DNA of 12,475 nt, taken from NCBI GenBank assembly GCA_024640185.1, contig JAHEFN010000040.1, forward strand, positions 1 through 12,475, read 5' to 3'. The notes under the pieces are model-generated. The model was not told the DNA's origin. It ran no database searches and worked only from the letters and a program-made list of their open reading frames with translations. The translations under genes were made by a program, and so were the position numbers. The stretch comes from Gemmatimonadota bacterium. GTDB taxonomy: Bacteria > Gemmatimonadota > Gemmatimonadetes > Gemmatimonadales > GWC2-71-9. Position 1 is the stretch's first letter; every line of letters starts with the position of its first letter. This document shows, piece after piece, positions 1-7,254 of this stretch.

Positions 1-756
1 GTTCGGGTGACCGTCGACGAGAACAACAATCGGCGACAGGAGCTCCGTGATCCGTGGGACACCGTCCGGGTGGGGGTCGGCCGCGATTCAGTGGGTGAAG
101 TCTGGGCGTTCTTGCGCGACACGATGCCGCCGCGACTCGAGCAGAACGGGATCACCCGCAGCGATTCGTTCGCCATCCTGCTCCGGTTCAACCAGCCGAT
201 CGACCCGGGGCTGCAGCTCGGCGACTCGGCCGTCACCCTGCGACTGTTGCCGGACTCCACCGTCGTGCGCACCTTCACCGCACTCCCCCGGGCCGCCCAC
301 GACTCGTTGTATCTCCCGATCGACTCGGCGCGGCGCGCCCAGGCCCGCGAGGCCGCCGACACCGCGGCACCGGCCGCCGCAGCGGACACCCTTCCACCGC
401 CCCAAGCTGACAGCGGAGCGGCCGCACCAGCCCGACCCGCAGGGAGGGCCCAGCCACCGGTCGACACCCTGCCGCCCGACGTTCCCCTGGAACCCCGACC
501 TCCCCTCGCCTCCACGGTGGTCATTCGCGTGGCGCAGCCCTTGATCCCGGGCGCTCGCTACCTGGTGACCATTCGGGGTGTTCGGACCGCCGGTGGAGCG
601 GTGGCCGACTCCGTGATCGGCCAACTTCAGGTGCCCGAGCCACCGAAGCCCGCGGCACCTGACTCCACCGCCCTGCCCGGGGATTCGACCGCCGCCCCGG
701 CGAATGACAACGTATCGACGGTGGACACCGTCCCCTCGCCGGTCCGACGCCGGTGA
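1..756 (+). CDS. Ig-like-domain exported protein, C-terminal part (5' truncated)
   Basis: The reading frame is open from the first base, so the true start lies upstream; an internal GTG at base 7 is not a convincing start. The visible ~250 residues begin with a D-x-N-x-N loop (DENNNRRQELRDPWD), typical of the end of a beta-sandwich repeat. A beta-rich stretch follows (FLRDTMPPRL, LLRFNQPIDPG), resembling the SbsA-type Ig-like modules in Gemmatimonadota surface proteins. Next comes a low-complexity Ala/Pro/Asp linker around residues 105-165. A second beta-rich block reads 'VVIRVAQPLIPGARYLVTI', and the tail is rich in Pro, Asp, Ser and Thr. No enzyme motif or membrane anchor is visible in this part. 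The stop overlaps the next gene by 4 bp (GTGA), suggesting co-translation. Function is unknown; a cell-surface or periplasmic structural role is inferred from composition only. Confidence 0.6.
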   Translation, partial: VRVTVDENNNRRQELRDPWDTVRVGVGRDSVGEVWAFLRDTMPPRLEQNGITRSDSFAILLRFNQPIDPGLQLGDSAVTLRLLPDSTVVRTFTALPRAAHDSLYLPIDSARRAQAREAADTAAPAAAADTLPPPQADSGAAAPARPAGRAQPPVDTLPPDVPLEPRPPLASTVVIRVAQPLIPGARYLVTIRGVRTAGGAVADSVIGQLQVPEPPKPAAPDSTALPGDSTAAPANDNVSTVDTVPSPVRRR

Positions 757-1298
757 CCCGAGCGGTCTTCCTCGATCGCGATGGCACCCTGATTGACGAT
801 CCCGGCTTCCTTGCCGACCCGGCCGGGGTGCTGATCCTGCCGGGGGTGCTCGATGCGCTCCATCGACTTCAGGTGGCGGGGATCCGGCGGGTGGTCATCA
901 CCAACCAGTCGGGCATCGGGCGCGGACTCCTCACCCCCACCGAGGTCGGCGCGGTCCACGCCGAGATCGACCGACAATGCGCCGTCGCCGGCGTCTCGCT
1001 GGATGGCTGGTTCCACTGCCCCCACCGACCGGAGGATGGCTGCACCTGTCGCAAGCCGGGCACGTTGCTGCACACCCGGGCCGCGGCGTCGCTCGACATC
1101 GACCTGGCTGCCAGCTGGTGCGTCGGCGATCGCCTCGGTGACGTGGCCGCCGCGGCGGCGATCGGTGCACGCGCCATCCTGGTGCGGACGGGGGATGGCC
1201 GGGATCACGAGTCAGCCGTCCGCGATCAGGGCATCCCCGTCGTGGATGACCTTGCCGCAGCGGTCGACCTGATCCTCAGCGCCCCAGCCACCACGTAG
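753..1298 (+). CDS. gmhB: D-glycero-D-manno-heptose 1,7-bisphosphate 7-phosphatase family (HAD-IIIA, zinc-binding)
   Basis: The 181-residue protein has the usual GmhB length. The HAD nucleophile motif DRDGT is at residues 8-12 (D8 nucleophile, D10 acid/base). Motif II is TNQSG at 50-54, the basic residue lies in CRKPG (K101), and motif IV is GDRLGD at 125-130. The insert CPHRPEDGCTC supplies C89, H91, C97 and C99, the structural zinc site typical of GmhB and of the related histidinol-phosphatase domain of HisB. GmhB removes the C7 phosphate from heptose bisphosphate in the cytoplasm, a step in making ADP-heptose or GDP-heptose for LPS or glycans. The GTG start lies inside the preceding stop (GTGA) with no Shine-Dalgarno, so translational coupling is likely. 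No his genes are nearby, which favours GmhB over histidinol-phosphatase, but no other heptose gene is visible either. Confidence 0.85.
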   Translation: MTRAVFLDRDGTLIDDPGFLADPAGVLILPGVLDALHRLQVAGIRRVVITNQSGIGRGLLTPTEVGAVHAEIDRQCAVAGVSLDGWFHCPHRPEDGCTCRKPGTLLHTRAAASLDIDLAASWCVGDRLGDVAAAAAIGARAILVRTGDGRDHESAVRDQGIPVVDDLAAAVDLILSAPATT

Positions 1299-1522
1299 AC
1301 CGACCCCTCGTCGACCGCACACCGTCCTTCACCCCGCTCGGCGGCCACCAGTGCGATCATGACCATGGCGACCAGGGTGGGCAGCATGGCCACCATTGGC
1401 GGACGCCTCGTGCGCACTTGAGCATCCGACGCCCGGCGCCGACGGTCGGGTGCACAAACCAGCCACCTGTCACCAACGGAACGGCGTGGCGGGAGATCCT
1501 GACCGTCAACCCCGGATTCGCC

Positions 1523-1540
1523 GCTCCGACCGGCCGGAGC
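1523..1540. repeat. Inverted repeat, 6-bp arms, upstream of purN
   Basis: GCTCCG (1523-1528) is the exact reverse complement of CGGAGC (1535-1540), separated by the 6-base loop ACCGGC. No T-run follows on either strand, so it is not a classical intrinsic terminator. It could be a weak RNA hairpin or a chance dyad in GC-rich DNA. Confidence 0.35.
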
Positions 1541-1558
1541 AACCGGCACCACGTCGGG

Positions 1559-1585
1559 AGGGCGGCCCGGTTATTTTCCCGCCCT
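1559..1585. repeat. Inverted repeat ending at the purN start codon
   Basis: AGGGCGG (1559-1565) pairs exactly with CCGCCCT (1579-1585) across a 13-base loop containing TTATTTT. The right arm ends directly before the purN GTG at 1586. In a longer transcript this hairpin would sequester the initiation region. Alternatively, the AT-rich loop may simply be a promoter -10 region flanked by GC-rich DNA. Confidence 0.4.
1572..1577 (+). promoter_or_regulatory. Possible -10 box (TATTTT) for a leaderless purN transcript
   Basis: TATTTT fits TANNNT and lies 8 bases before the purN GTG, so transcription would begin at or near the start codon. The usual Shine-Dalgarno position is absent; the only purine-rich stretch (GGGAGGG, 1556-1562) ends 23 bases before the start. 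No good -35 hexamer is seen 16-18 bp upstream. This is a spacing argument only. Confidence 0.35.
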
Positions 1586-2173
1586 GTGACTTATCGCGTG
1601 GCAGTGGCGGTGTCGGGCCGGGGGAGCAACCTGGTGGCCCTGGGCGATGCGCTGGCCCCCGATCCGGGGGTGGCGATCGCCGTGGTGATCAGTGACCGCG
1701 ATGCCGCGGCACTCGAGGCCGCTGGGGAGCGTGGCTGGCCGACCCACCGGCTGGTGGACCACACCGACGGCACCGAGTGGCTGGCGGCCCTCGAGGCGGC
1801 GGAGGCCGATCTCGTGGTGTTGGCTGGCTACCTCAGGCTGGTACCGGCCGATGTGGTCCGCCGGTATCGGGGACGGATCATCAACATCCATCCCGCGTTG
1901 TTGCCGAAGCATGGCGGCGCAGGGATGTATGGCCTGCGGGTGCACCGGGCGGTGCTCGAGGCCGGGGAGCGCGAGAGCGGGGCGACCGTCCATCTGGTCG
2001 ACGAGGAGTACGACCGAGGGACGATCCTCGCCCAGGGTCGCGTCGAGGTGAAGGCCGGTGACACACCCGAGCGACTCGCCCAACGGATCCTGACGGTCGA
2101 ACACCGGTTGTTGCCAGCGGCGGTCCGTGCTGCAGCCACGTCGGGCACCCCGGTGCCCTTTGCCTTCACCTGA
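1586..2173 (+). CDS. purN: Phosphoribosylglycinamide formyltransferase (GAR transformylase 1)
   Basis: PurN transfers a formyl group from 10-formyltetrahydrofolate to GAR, the third step of de novo purine synthesis, in the cytoplasm. With a GTG start at 1586 the protein is 195 residues, the normal length. It opens with the family's N-terminal strand and phosphate loop (VAVAVSGRGSNL, residues 5-16). The catalytic triad is visible: N100 and H102 in NIHPALLP, and D143 in EEYDRG. The spelling HPALLPKHGGAGMYG differs from the E. coli form and recalls PurN enzymes of the Bacteroidetes-like type. The frame stays open upstream to 1418, but those residues are not PurN-like and the family fold begins exactly at the chosen start. 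purH follows 34 bp downstream. A TATTTT box 8 bases before the GTG raises the possibility of a leaderless message. Confidence 0.93.
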   Translation: MTYRVAVAVSGRGSNLVALGDALAPDPGVAIAVVISDRDAAALEAAGERGWPTHRLVDHTDGTEWLAALEAAEADLVVLAGYLRLVPADVVRRYRGRIINIHPALLPKHGGAGMYGLRVHRAVLEAGERESGATVHLVDEEYDRGTILAQGRVEVKAGDTPERLAQRILTVEHRLLPAAVRAAATSGTPVPFAFT

Positions 2174-2207
2174 CGGCCACCGCGCCGTCGCCGAGAGAGT
2201 GACCGAG

Positions 2208-3737
2208 ATGCCGAGAGCCCTGTTGTCGGTGAGTGACAAGCGCGGGATTGTCGCCTTCGCGACCTCCCTGACCCGACTCGGATGGGAAATCGTGTCGACG
2301 GGAGGCACGGCGCGACTGCTGCACGAGGAGGGCGTGGCGGTGACCCCGGTCGATCAGGTGACCGGCTTCCCCGAGATTCTCGACGGCCGCGTGAAGACCC
2401 TCCATCCCGCGGTCCACGCCGGCTTGCTGGCCCGACCCGATCACGACGAGCACCTCCGGCAACTCAACGAACACCACCTCGAGCCGTTCGCCCTCGTCGC
2501 GGTCAACCTCTATCCCTTCCGGGAGACGATCGCCGACCCCGAGGTCTCCCGAGAGAATGCGATCGAGAACATCGACATCGGTGGCCCCTCGATGTTGCGC
2601 TCGGCGGCCAAGAACCATGAGAACGTCCTGCCGGTGATCGATCCCCGTGACTATGACCGGGTCATCGCCCTGATCAAGGGGGGCGAGATTCCGCTCGAGG
2701 TCCGTCAGGAGTTCGCCGCCAAGGTCTTCACCCTGACCGCTGACTATGACAACGCCATCGCCGGCTACCTGACCGCCGCAACCGACGCACTGCCAGCTCG
2801 GGTGACCCTCGCGATGGAACGGCACCAAGTGCTCCGCTACGGCGAGAACCCCAACCAGCGGGCCGGACTCTACACCTCCGAGGAACCGCGCGGCATCGGG
2901 GACCTGACGCAGCGCCAGGGGAAGGAACTCTCCTTCAACAACCTGCTCGACATCGATGCCGCGATGCTGGCCGTGGCTGGGTGGAAGAACCTGGTCGCCT
3001 GCGCGGTCATCAAACACACCACACCCTGCGGGCTGGCCGTGGCGGCGACGCCCGCCGAGGCGTTTGACCGGGCACGGGCCACCGACCCCACCTCCGCCTT
3101 CGGCTCGGTGGTGGCGTTCAACACCGTCGTGGACGAATCGGTCGCCGAGGCGATGCGCGACCTCTTTGTCGAGGTGGTCGTCGCCCCGGCCTTCCACGCC
3201 GCTGCGCTGGCGATCTTTGCCGCCAAGAAGAACCTGCGGGTGGTCGAACTGCCGGTGCCCTCCGGTCATGGCCACCTCGATTGGAAGCGGATCCGGGGCG
3301 GCTTCCTCATCCAGGACGCCTTCAGCTTCGATCCCACCGAGACGGCCTGGCGTGTGGCCACCAGTCGCCAGCCGACCGAGCGCGAGTACGAGGACCTGCG
3401 GTTCGCATGGGCCGCGTGCAGCACCGTCAAGTCGAATGCGATCCTGATCGCCCGCGACCACCGGGCGATCGGTATCGGCGCCGGACAGATGTCGCGTGTT
3501 GATGCCTCCTTCCTGGCCGTCCACAAGGCACGGCAGGCCGGCCACGATCCGGCCGGTGCGGTGCTGGCCTCGGACGGCTTCTTTCCCTTCGCCGATGGGG
3601 TGGAGGAGGCCGCCAAGGCCGGCATCACGGCGATCATCCAACCCGGTGGATCGGTGCGCGATGCCGAGGTGACGGCCGCGGCCGATCGACTCGGGATGGC
3701 GATGATCATGACCGGCCAACGGATGTTCCGACATTAG
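2208..3737 (+). CDS. purH: Bifunctional AICAR transformylase / IMP cyclohydrolase
   Basis: PurH carries out the last two steps of IMP synthesis: formylation of AICAR, then ring closure. The 509-residue product matches the usual 510-530. The N-terminal MGS-like IMP cyclohydrolase domain covers about residues 1-195 (ALLSVSDKRGI at the start, STGGTARLL at 30-38, DGRVKTLHP at 59-67, NIDIGGPSMLRSAAKN at 121-136). The AICAR transformylase domain follows, with the catalytic Lys-His pair K269-H270 in IKHTTPCG, LSFNNLLDIDAA at 241-252, STVKSNAI at 405-412 and the SDGFFPFADGVE signature at 455-466. The binding motif reads RYGENPNQ (210-217), with Asn216 where His is usual. ATG 2208 was chosen because residues before it are not PurH-like; purine-rich GAGAGAG (2193-2199) sits 8 bases upstream. 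An in-frame GTG at 2199 is an alternative. The gene lies 34 bp after purN. Confidence 0.95.
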   Translation: MPRALLSVSDKRGIVAFATSLTRLGWEIVSTGGTARLLHEEGVAVTPVDQVTGFPEILDGRVKTLHPAVHAGLLARPDHDEHLRQLNEHHLEPFALVAVNLYPFRETIADPEVSRENAIENIDIGGPSMLRSAAKNHENVLPVIDPRDYDRVIALIKGGEIPLEVRQEFAAKVFTLTADYDNAIAGYLTAATDALPARVTLAMERHQVLRYGENPNQRAGLYTSEEPRGIGDLTQRQGKELSFNNLLDIDAAMLAVAGWKNLVACAVIKHTTPCGLAVAATPAEAFDRARATDPTSAFGSVVAFNTVVDESVAEAMRDLFVEVVVAPAFHAAALAIFAAKKNLRVVELPVPSGHGHLDWKRIRGGFLIQDAFSFDPTETAWRVATSRQPTEREYEDLRFAWAACSTVKSNAILIARDHRAIGIGAGQMSRVDASFLAVHKARQAGHDPAGAVLASDGFFPFADGVEEAAKAGITAIIQPGGSVRDAEVTAAADRLGMAMIMTGQRMFRH

Positions 3738-3772
3738 GGCACCCCAACGATCTGCCCCGCAGACCATCAGAT

Positions 3773-3776
3773 GGAG
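3773..3776 (+). promoter_or_regulatory. Shine-Dalgarno GGAG deciding the start of the DUF2723 gene
   Basis: GGAG lies 6 bases before the GTG at 3783, a normal spacing. The in-frame ATG at 3771 overlaps this motif and has no purine-rich site of its own upstream. This favours GTG 3783 as the translation start. Confidence 0.5.
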
Positions 3777-3782
3777 TCACGC

Positions 3783-5930
3783 GTGACCACAGACCACCGG
3801 TCCCCGCCGCCCTACATGTGGGCGGCCCTCACCGGCGCCATCGTCCTGGCGATCTACTACGCCACCCTGGCCCCGACCACGGCGTTCTGGGACACCTCGG
3901 AGTACATCGCGGCCGCCAAGGTCCTCGGGATTCCGCACCCGCCGGGCAACCCGTTGTTCACGCTGATGGCCCATGTCTGGGGGCTGCTGCCGCTCGCCGC
4001 GGAGTACGCCGCGCGGATCAATCTCTTCGCGGCCTTCACCTCCGCCGCCGGAGCCGGGCTCTGGTTCCTGGTCGCCGAGCGGTGGACCCGGGCGATCCTC
4101 CCGGCACGGGGACCGCGCTTCGCGGCCGCCTTCGCCGGAGTGCTCTCGGGCGCCACCGCCTGGACGGTCTGGAACCAGTCGACCGTCAACGAGAAGGTCT
4201 ACACTGTCTCGTTGCTCTCGATCGCCTTGATCGTCTGGTGCGTGGTGCGCTGGGCCGATGAACCCGAAGGCGACCGCCGGGATCGCTGGTTGGTGGCCTC
4301 GGTCTATCTCCTGGCGCTGACCTCCACCAACCACCAGATGGGGATCCTGGCCGCCCCGGTGGTGGCCGTCTACATCCTGGCCACCGACTGGCGTGTCCTG
4401 CTCAAGCCGAAATTGCTGCTGGCCTTCGCCGCCGTGGCGGTGGTGGGTCTCTCGATCAACTATGTCTACCTGCCGATCCGAGCGGGACAGTACCCGGCCA
4501 TCAACGAGGGCGAACCGGAGGGGTTCTTCTCGCAGGCACTGATGGACGTGCTCAACCGGGTCCAGTACGCCAAGCCCCCGCTGTCGCAGCGGATTCCCAG
4601 CGTGATCGACCAGTACGGCAACTATTGGCAGTACTGGGGCTGGCAGTGGGGCCGTGACCTCGGCCCGATGCGGGCGCTGGCCACCGGCCTCTTCACCGCC
4701 TTGGGACTGGGCGGACTCTGGACACTGCTCCGCCGGGATCGCCGTGCCGGACTGGCGGCGGGCGCCCTGTTGCTGACGTTGACGGTCATCCTGGTCTACT
4801 ACCTGAACTTCAAGTTCGGGTACTCGTATCGTGCCGGTGACCCCGCGATCACCAATCAGATGCGGGAGGTCCGCGAGCGCGACTACTTCTTCATCGCCTC
4901 GTTCGCCTTCTCCGGGGTCCTCATTGCCGCGGGACTTGCCGCACTGATCCGCGGCATCGGTGACTGGCTCGGCGATCGGGTCCCCGATGCCAGGCGGTAC
5001 CTCGCGGCGACCCCGGTCGTCGCGGTCGCCCTGTTGCCGCTGCTCGGCAACCGCGTGACGGCGTCGCGTGCCCATGAGACCCTCGCCCGCGACTTCGCCA
5101 TCGACATTCTCGAGTCGATCGAACCATACGGCATCCTGATCACGGCCGGGGACAACGACACCTTCCCACTCTGGTTCGCCCAGGAGGTGCTGGGTGTGCG
5201 GCGTGACGTGACCCTCGCCAACCTGTCACTGATGAACACCGACTGGCACCTGCGACAGCTGCGGCGCCGCGAACTCCCCGACTTTGATCCGGCCACCGCC
5301 GCGTCGATCTGGCGGCCGGCAACCGACGCCGCCGGGGAGACCCTGGACGAGAACCCCGTCGGCGGCTGGGTGCGACCCACCGACCCGGTCTTCCAACTCT
5401 CCCTCGGCCAGCTCGACTCGCTCCCGGAGATCTCCCAGGCGCCCGAGGGGCCACGGATGATCGACTCCCTGGTGATCCAGTTTGGCGAGGAGTACCTCAC
5501 CAAGAGTGACATCGCGACCTTCCTGCTCATCCGCGACAATCTCGGGCGTCGGCCGATCTACTTCTCCTGGAGTGATGGCGGGTATCCCGACACCATGTTG
5601 GGGCTCACCCCCTACCTGCTCTCGCAGGGCATGGTCCGGAAGCTCTCGCCGACCCTGATCGCCCCCGATGGCGACCGGATCGTCTTCGATCAGGGGATGG
5701 GCTTCGTCGATGTGCCGCGGACCCGCATCCTGCTCGAGAATCTCTATCGGAAGGATGCAGCAACGTGGCAGCGGCCGCGCGGCTGGGTCGACGAGCCGTC
5801 GATGTCGATTCTGCAGCTCTACTACCTGGTCTACGGTGGCTACGCCGACATGTTGAAGTCGCAGGGGGATACCGCCGCCGCGATGGCGCCCGACAGCATC
5901 GCGGAACTGGTCAGGCGGAACTTCCGCTAG
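3783..5930 (+). CDS. DUF2723 polytopic membrane protein (GT117 / TMEM260-like glycosyltransferase family)
   Basis: This 715-residue protein (719 from the alternative ATG at 3771) has about ten hydrophobic segments in residues 12-425, then a soluble C-terminal domain of ~290 residues. The N-terminal signature FWDTSEYIAAAKVLGIPHPP (35-54) follows the first membrane segment, as in DUF2723. An acidic residue in this loop (D37 or E40) is the likely catalytic or metal-binding position, by analogy with GT-C enzymes. Other family blocks are STNHQMG (181-187), RERDYFF (364-370) and GDNDTFPLWFAQEVLGVRRD (456-475), which opens the C-terminal part. Eukaryotic TMEM260 is an O-mannosyltransferase; the substrate of bacterial members is largely unknown, so sugar transfer to exported protein or lipid is inferred. 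It lies 45 bp after purH on the same strand but has no obvious purine role. Its 3' end overlaps the convergent antiporter gene by 20 bp. Confidence 0.8.
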   Translation: MTTDHRSPPPYMWAALTGAIVLAIYYATLAPTTAFWDTSEYIAAAKVLGIPHPPGNPLFTLMAHVWGLLPLAAEYAARINLFAAFTSAAGAGLWFLVAERWTRAILPARGPRFAAAFAGVLSGATAWTVWNQSTVNEKVYTVSLLSIALIVWCVVRWADEPEGDRRDRWLVASVYLLALTSTNHQMGILAAPVVAVYILATDWRVLLKPKLLLAFAAVAVVGLSINYVYLPIRAGQYPAINEGEPEGFFSQALMDVLNRVQYAKPPLSQRIPSVIDQYGNYWQYWGWQWGRDLGPMRALATGLFTALGLGGLWTLLRRDRRAGLAAGALLLTLTVILVYYLNFKFGYSYRAGDPAITNQMREVRERDYFFIASFAFSGVLIAAGLAALIRGIGDWLGDRVPDARRYLAATPVVAVALLPLLGNRVTASRAHETLARDFAIDILESIEPYGILITAGDNDTFPLWFAQEVLGVRRDVTLANLSLMNTDWHLRQLRRRELPDFDPATAASIWRPATDAAGETLDENPVGGWVRPTDPVFQLSLGQLDSLPEISQAPEGPRMIDSLVIQFGEEYLTKSDIATFLLIRDNLGRRPIYFSWSDGGYPDTMLGLTPYLLSQGMVRKLSPTLIAPDGDRIVFDQGMGFVDVPRTRILLENLYRKDAATWQRPRGWVDEPSMSILQLYYLVYGGYADMLKSQGDTAAAMAPDSIAELVRRNFR

Positions 5931-7251
5931 CCGCTTCCGGCGGGGTGGACGGGTCGACGGCAGGCGCGACCATCCCCCCGCCGAGCGCACCGGCGGAGAC
6001 CAGTCCGCGCCGGAAGAGGATCGGCCCGAGGATGCCGTTGACCGCGATGATCGCCAGCAGCAGTGCACGCATCGAGCCGGCGACCTCGGGATAGGCCTCT
6101 GCGACGATCGCCACCAGGCCGATGGCGACGCCGGCTTGGGCCACCAACCCCTGCCAGAGTGCGGTGCGTTGGGGATCGGTGAGCCCGAGTCCGCGTGCCC
6201 CAAACCGCACCCCGACCGCGAGGGCACCGGTCCGAACCAGGACGATCGGTACCACCACCAGGCTGAGGGAGATGGCGGCGGGCACATCGATCGCGACGCC
6301 GGCCAGGGCAAAGAACACCACGAAGACCGGGGCGGCCGCCCGTTCCATCGCGTGCCGCAACTGGGCCCCGCCATCATCCCGGGCGGCGTTGACCGCCACG
6401 AAGCCCGCCACCAACAGCGTGATCAGCACCTCCACGTGGAGCAGCGAGGCCACCTCCTGCCCCAGCATCGCCGCGAGCAGGGCGAAGACGAAGCGGTCTT
6501 CGCGCACCACGCGCAGCGCCAGCGCGACCCCGGCGCCCAGTGCGGCCCCGATCGGGACCGAGCCGGCGATCTCCCAAATGATGATCCCGACCCCGCCACT
6601 GGGCGCATCGGTTCCCGGGAGCAGGCGCTGCACCAGCCCCAGCAGCAGCGAAAAGAGGAGGACCACGACCACCTCGGAGAGCAACACCACGGCCAGGGTG
6701 GCGCGCGCCGCCGGGCCACTCGCCCTGGTTTCGGTGAGGATCGCCATGACGATGGCCGGGGAGTGCATCACGGCGATCAGCGAGAAGAGCAGGGCAAAGA
6801 GGATCGCCCGCTGCAAATCGGCATCGGCGAGGAACGGAATCCACTGCCGGAGTGCCATCGCCGTCGCGAAGATCGCCACCGTGGCAATCCCGAGCTCGAC
6901 CACCGTCAGCCGCAACAGCGCCGACCCGCGGGAACGGATCTCCTCGATGTCGAGCTCCGCACCTGCCAGGAAGGCAATCAAGGCGATGGCGAGTCCGCTC
7001 ACTGGCGCCAGCGTCTCCGCCGCCTGCACCGTGACCGAACCGAGCACCGTCGGACCGGCGAGCACACCGGCGATCAGGTAGCCGATGATCTTGGGCTGGC
7101 GCATCCGGGCGACCAGCTCGCCGGCGGCATACGCCGCGAGAATGAGGAAGCCGAACGTCAGCAAGGCATCCGCGGCACCACCGGCGCGGCCCAGTGGCTC
7201 GATCAACCCCATGGCGCCGAAGAGCAGGGCGAGAACGATCAGGCGACGCAT
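5911..7251 (-). CDS. Cation:proton antiporter, CPA2/Kef-like (second gene of the pair)
   Basis: This 446-residue membrane protein has roughly 12-13 hydrophobic segments and no C-terminal TrkA-N/RCK domain, unlike KefB/KefC. The CPA2 N-terminal signature is clear: RQPKIIGYLIAGVLAGPTVL (51-70), then FLAGAELDIEEI (94-105). The pattern HSPAIVMAIL (163-172) corresponds to the unwound helix of the transport core. The usual DD, ND or QD ion-binding pair falls at LLSEVVVV, where S192-E193 is found, so the acidic residue is Glu. WQGLVAQAGVAIGLV (366-380) is a conserved late helix. It would exchange Na+ or K+ for H+ across the inner membrane; the ion cannot be told from sequence. It starts 3 bp after the upstream antiporter's stop, behind a strong GGAGG, and its 3' end overlaps the DUF2723 gene. 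The tail from about residue 415 is Gly/Ala/Pro-rich and probably cytoplasmic. Confidence 0.85.
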   Translation of the reverse strand: MRRLIVLALLFGAMGLIEPLGRAGGAADALLTFGFLILAAYAAGELVARMRQPKIIGYLIAGVLAGPTVLGSVTVQAAETLAPVSGLAIALIAFLAGAELDIEEIRSRGSALLRLTVVELGIATVAIFATAMALRQWIPFLADADLQRAILFALLFSLIAVMHSPAIVMAILTETRASGPAARATLAVVLLSEVVVVLLFSLLLGLVQRLLPGTDAPSGGVGIIIWEIAGSVPIGAALGAGVALALRVVREDRFVFALLAAMLGQEVASLLHVEVLITLLVAGFVAVNAARDDGGAQLRHAMERAAAPVFVVFFALAGVAIDVPAAISLSLVVVPIVLVRTGALAVGVRFGARGLGLTDPQRTALWQGLVAQAGVAIGLVAIVAEAYPEVAGSMRALLLAIIAVNGILGPILFRRGLVSAGALGGGMVAPAVDPSTPPEAASGSSA

Positions 7252-7254
7252 GGC

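Larger units (their letters stand above)
1299..1585. other. Intergenic gap between gmhB and purN
   Basis: This is 287 bp with no well-supported gene. It holds two small inverted repeats (1523-1540 and 1559-1585) and a TATTTT box just before the purN start. On the minus strand an open frame from 1396 down to 1226 would encode a 56-residue peptide with a hydrophobic N-terminus. It overlaps the end of gmhB and has only a weak GAGG upstream, so it is not called as a gene. No tRNA, riboswitch or classical terminator with a T-run was recognised. Confidence 0.6.

Noticed and set aside
1418..1585. An N-terminal extension of purN to an upstream start
   Set aside because: The 56 extra residues do not resemble PurN, and the family fold begins right at GTG 1586.
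2127..2207. An N-terminal extension of purH overlapping the purN 3' end
   Set aside because: The extra 27 residues are not PurH-like. ATG 2208 begins the conserved RALLSVSDK segment.
2166..3767. A 533-residue minus-strand open frame antisense to purH
   Set aside because: It is a mirror of purH codon structure and has no recognisable domain; purH itself is certain.
3777..5075. A 432-residue minus-strand open frame antisense to the DUF2723 gene
   Set aside because: It has a low-complexity Gly/Arg/Gln/Asp-rich composition, and the plus-strand gene has strong family motifs and membrane segments.
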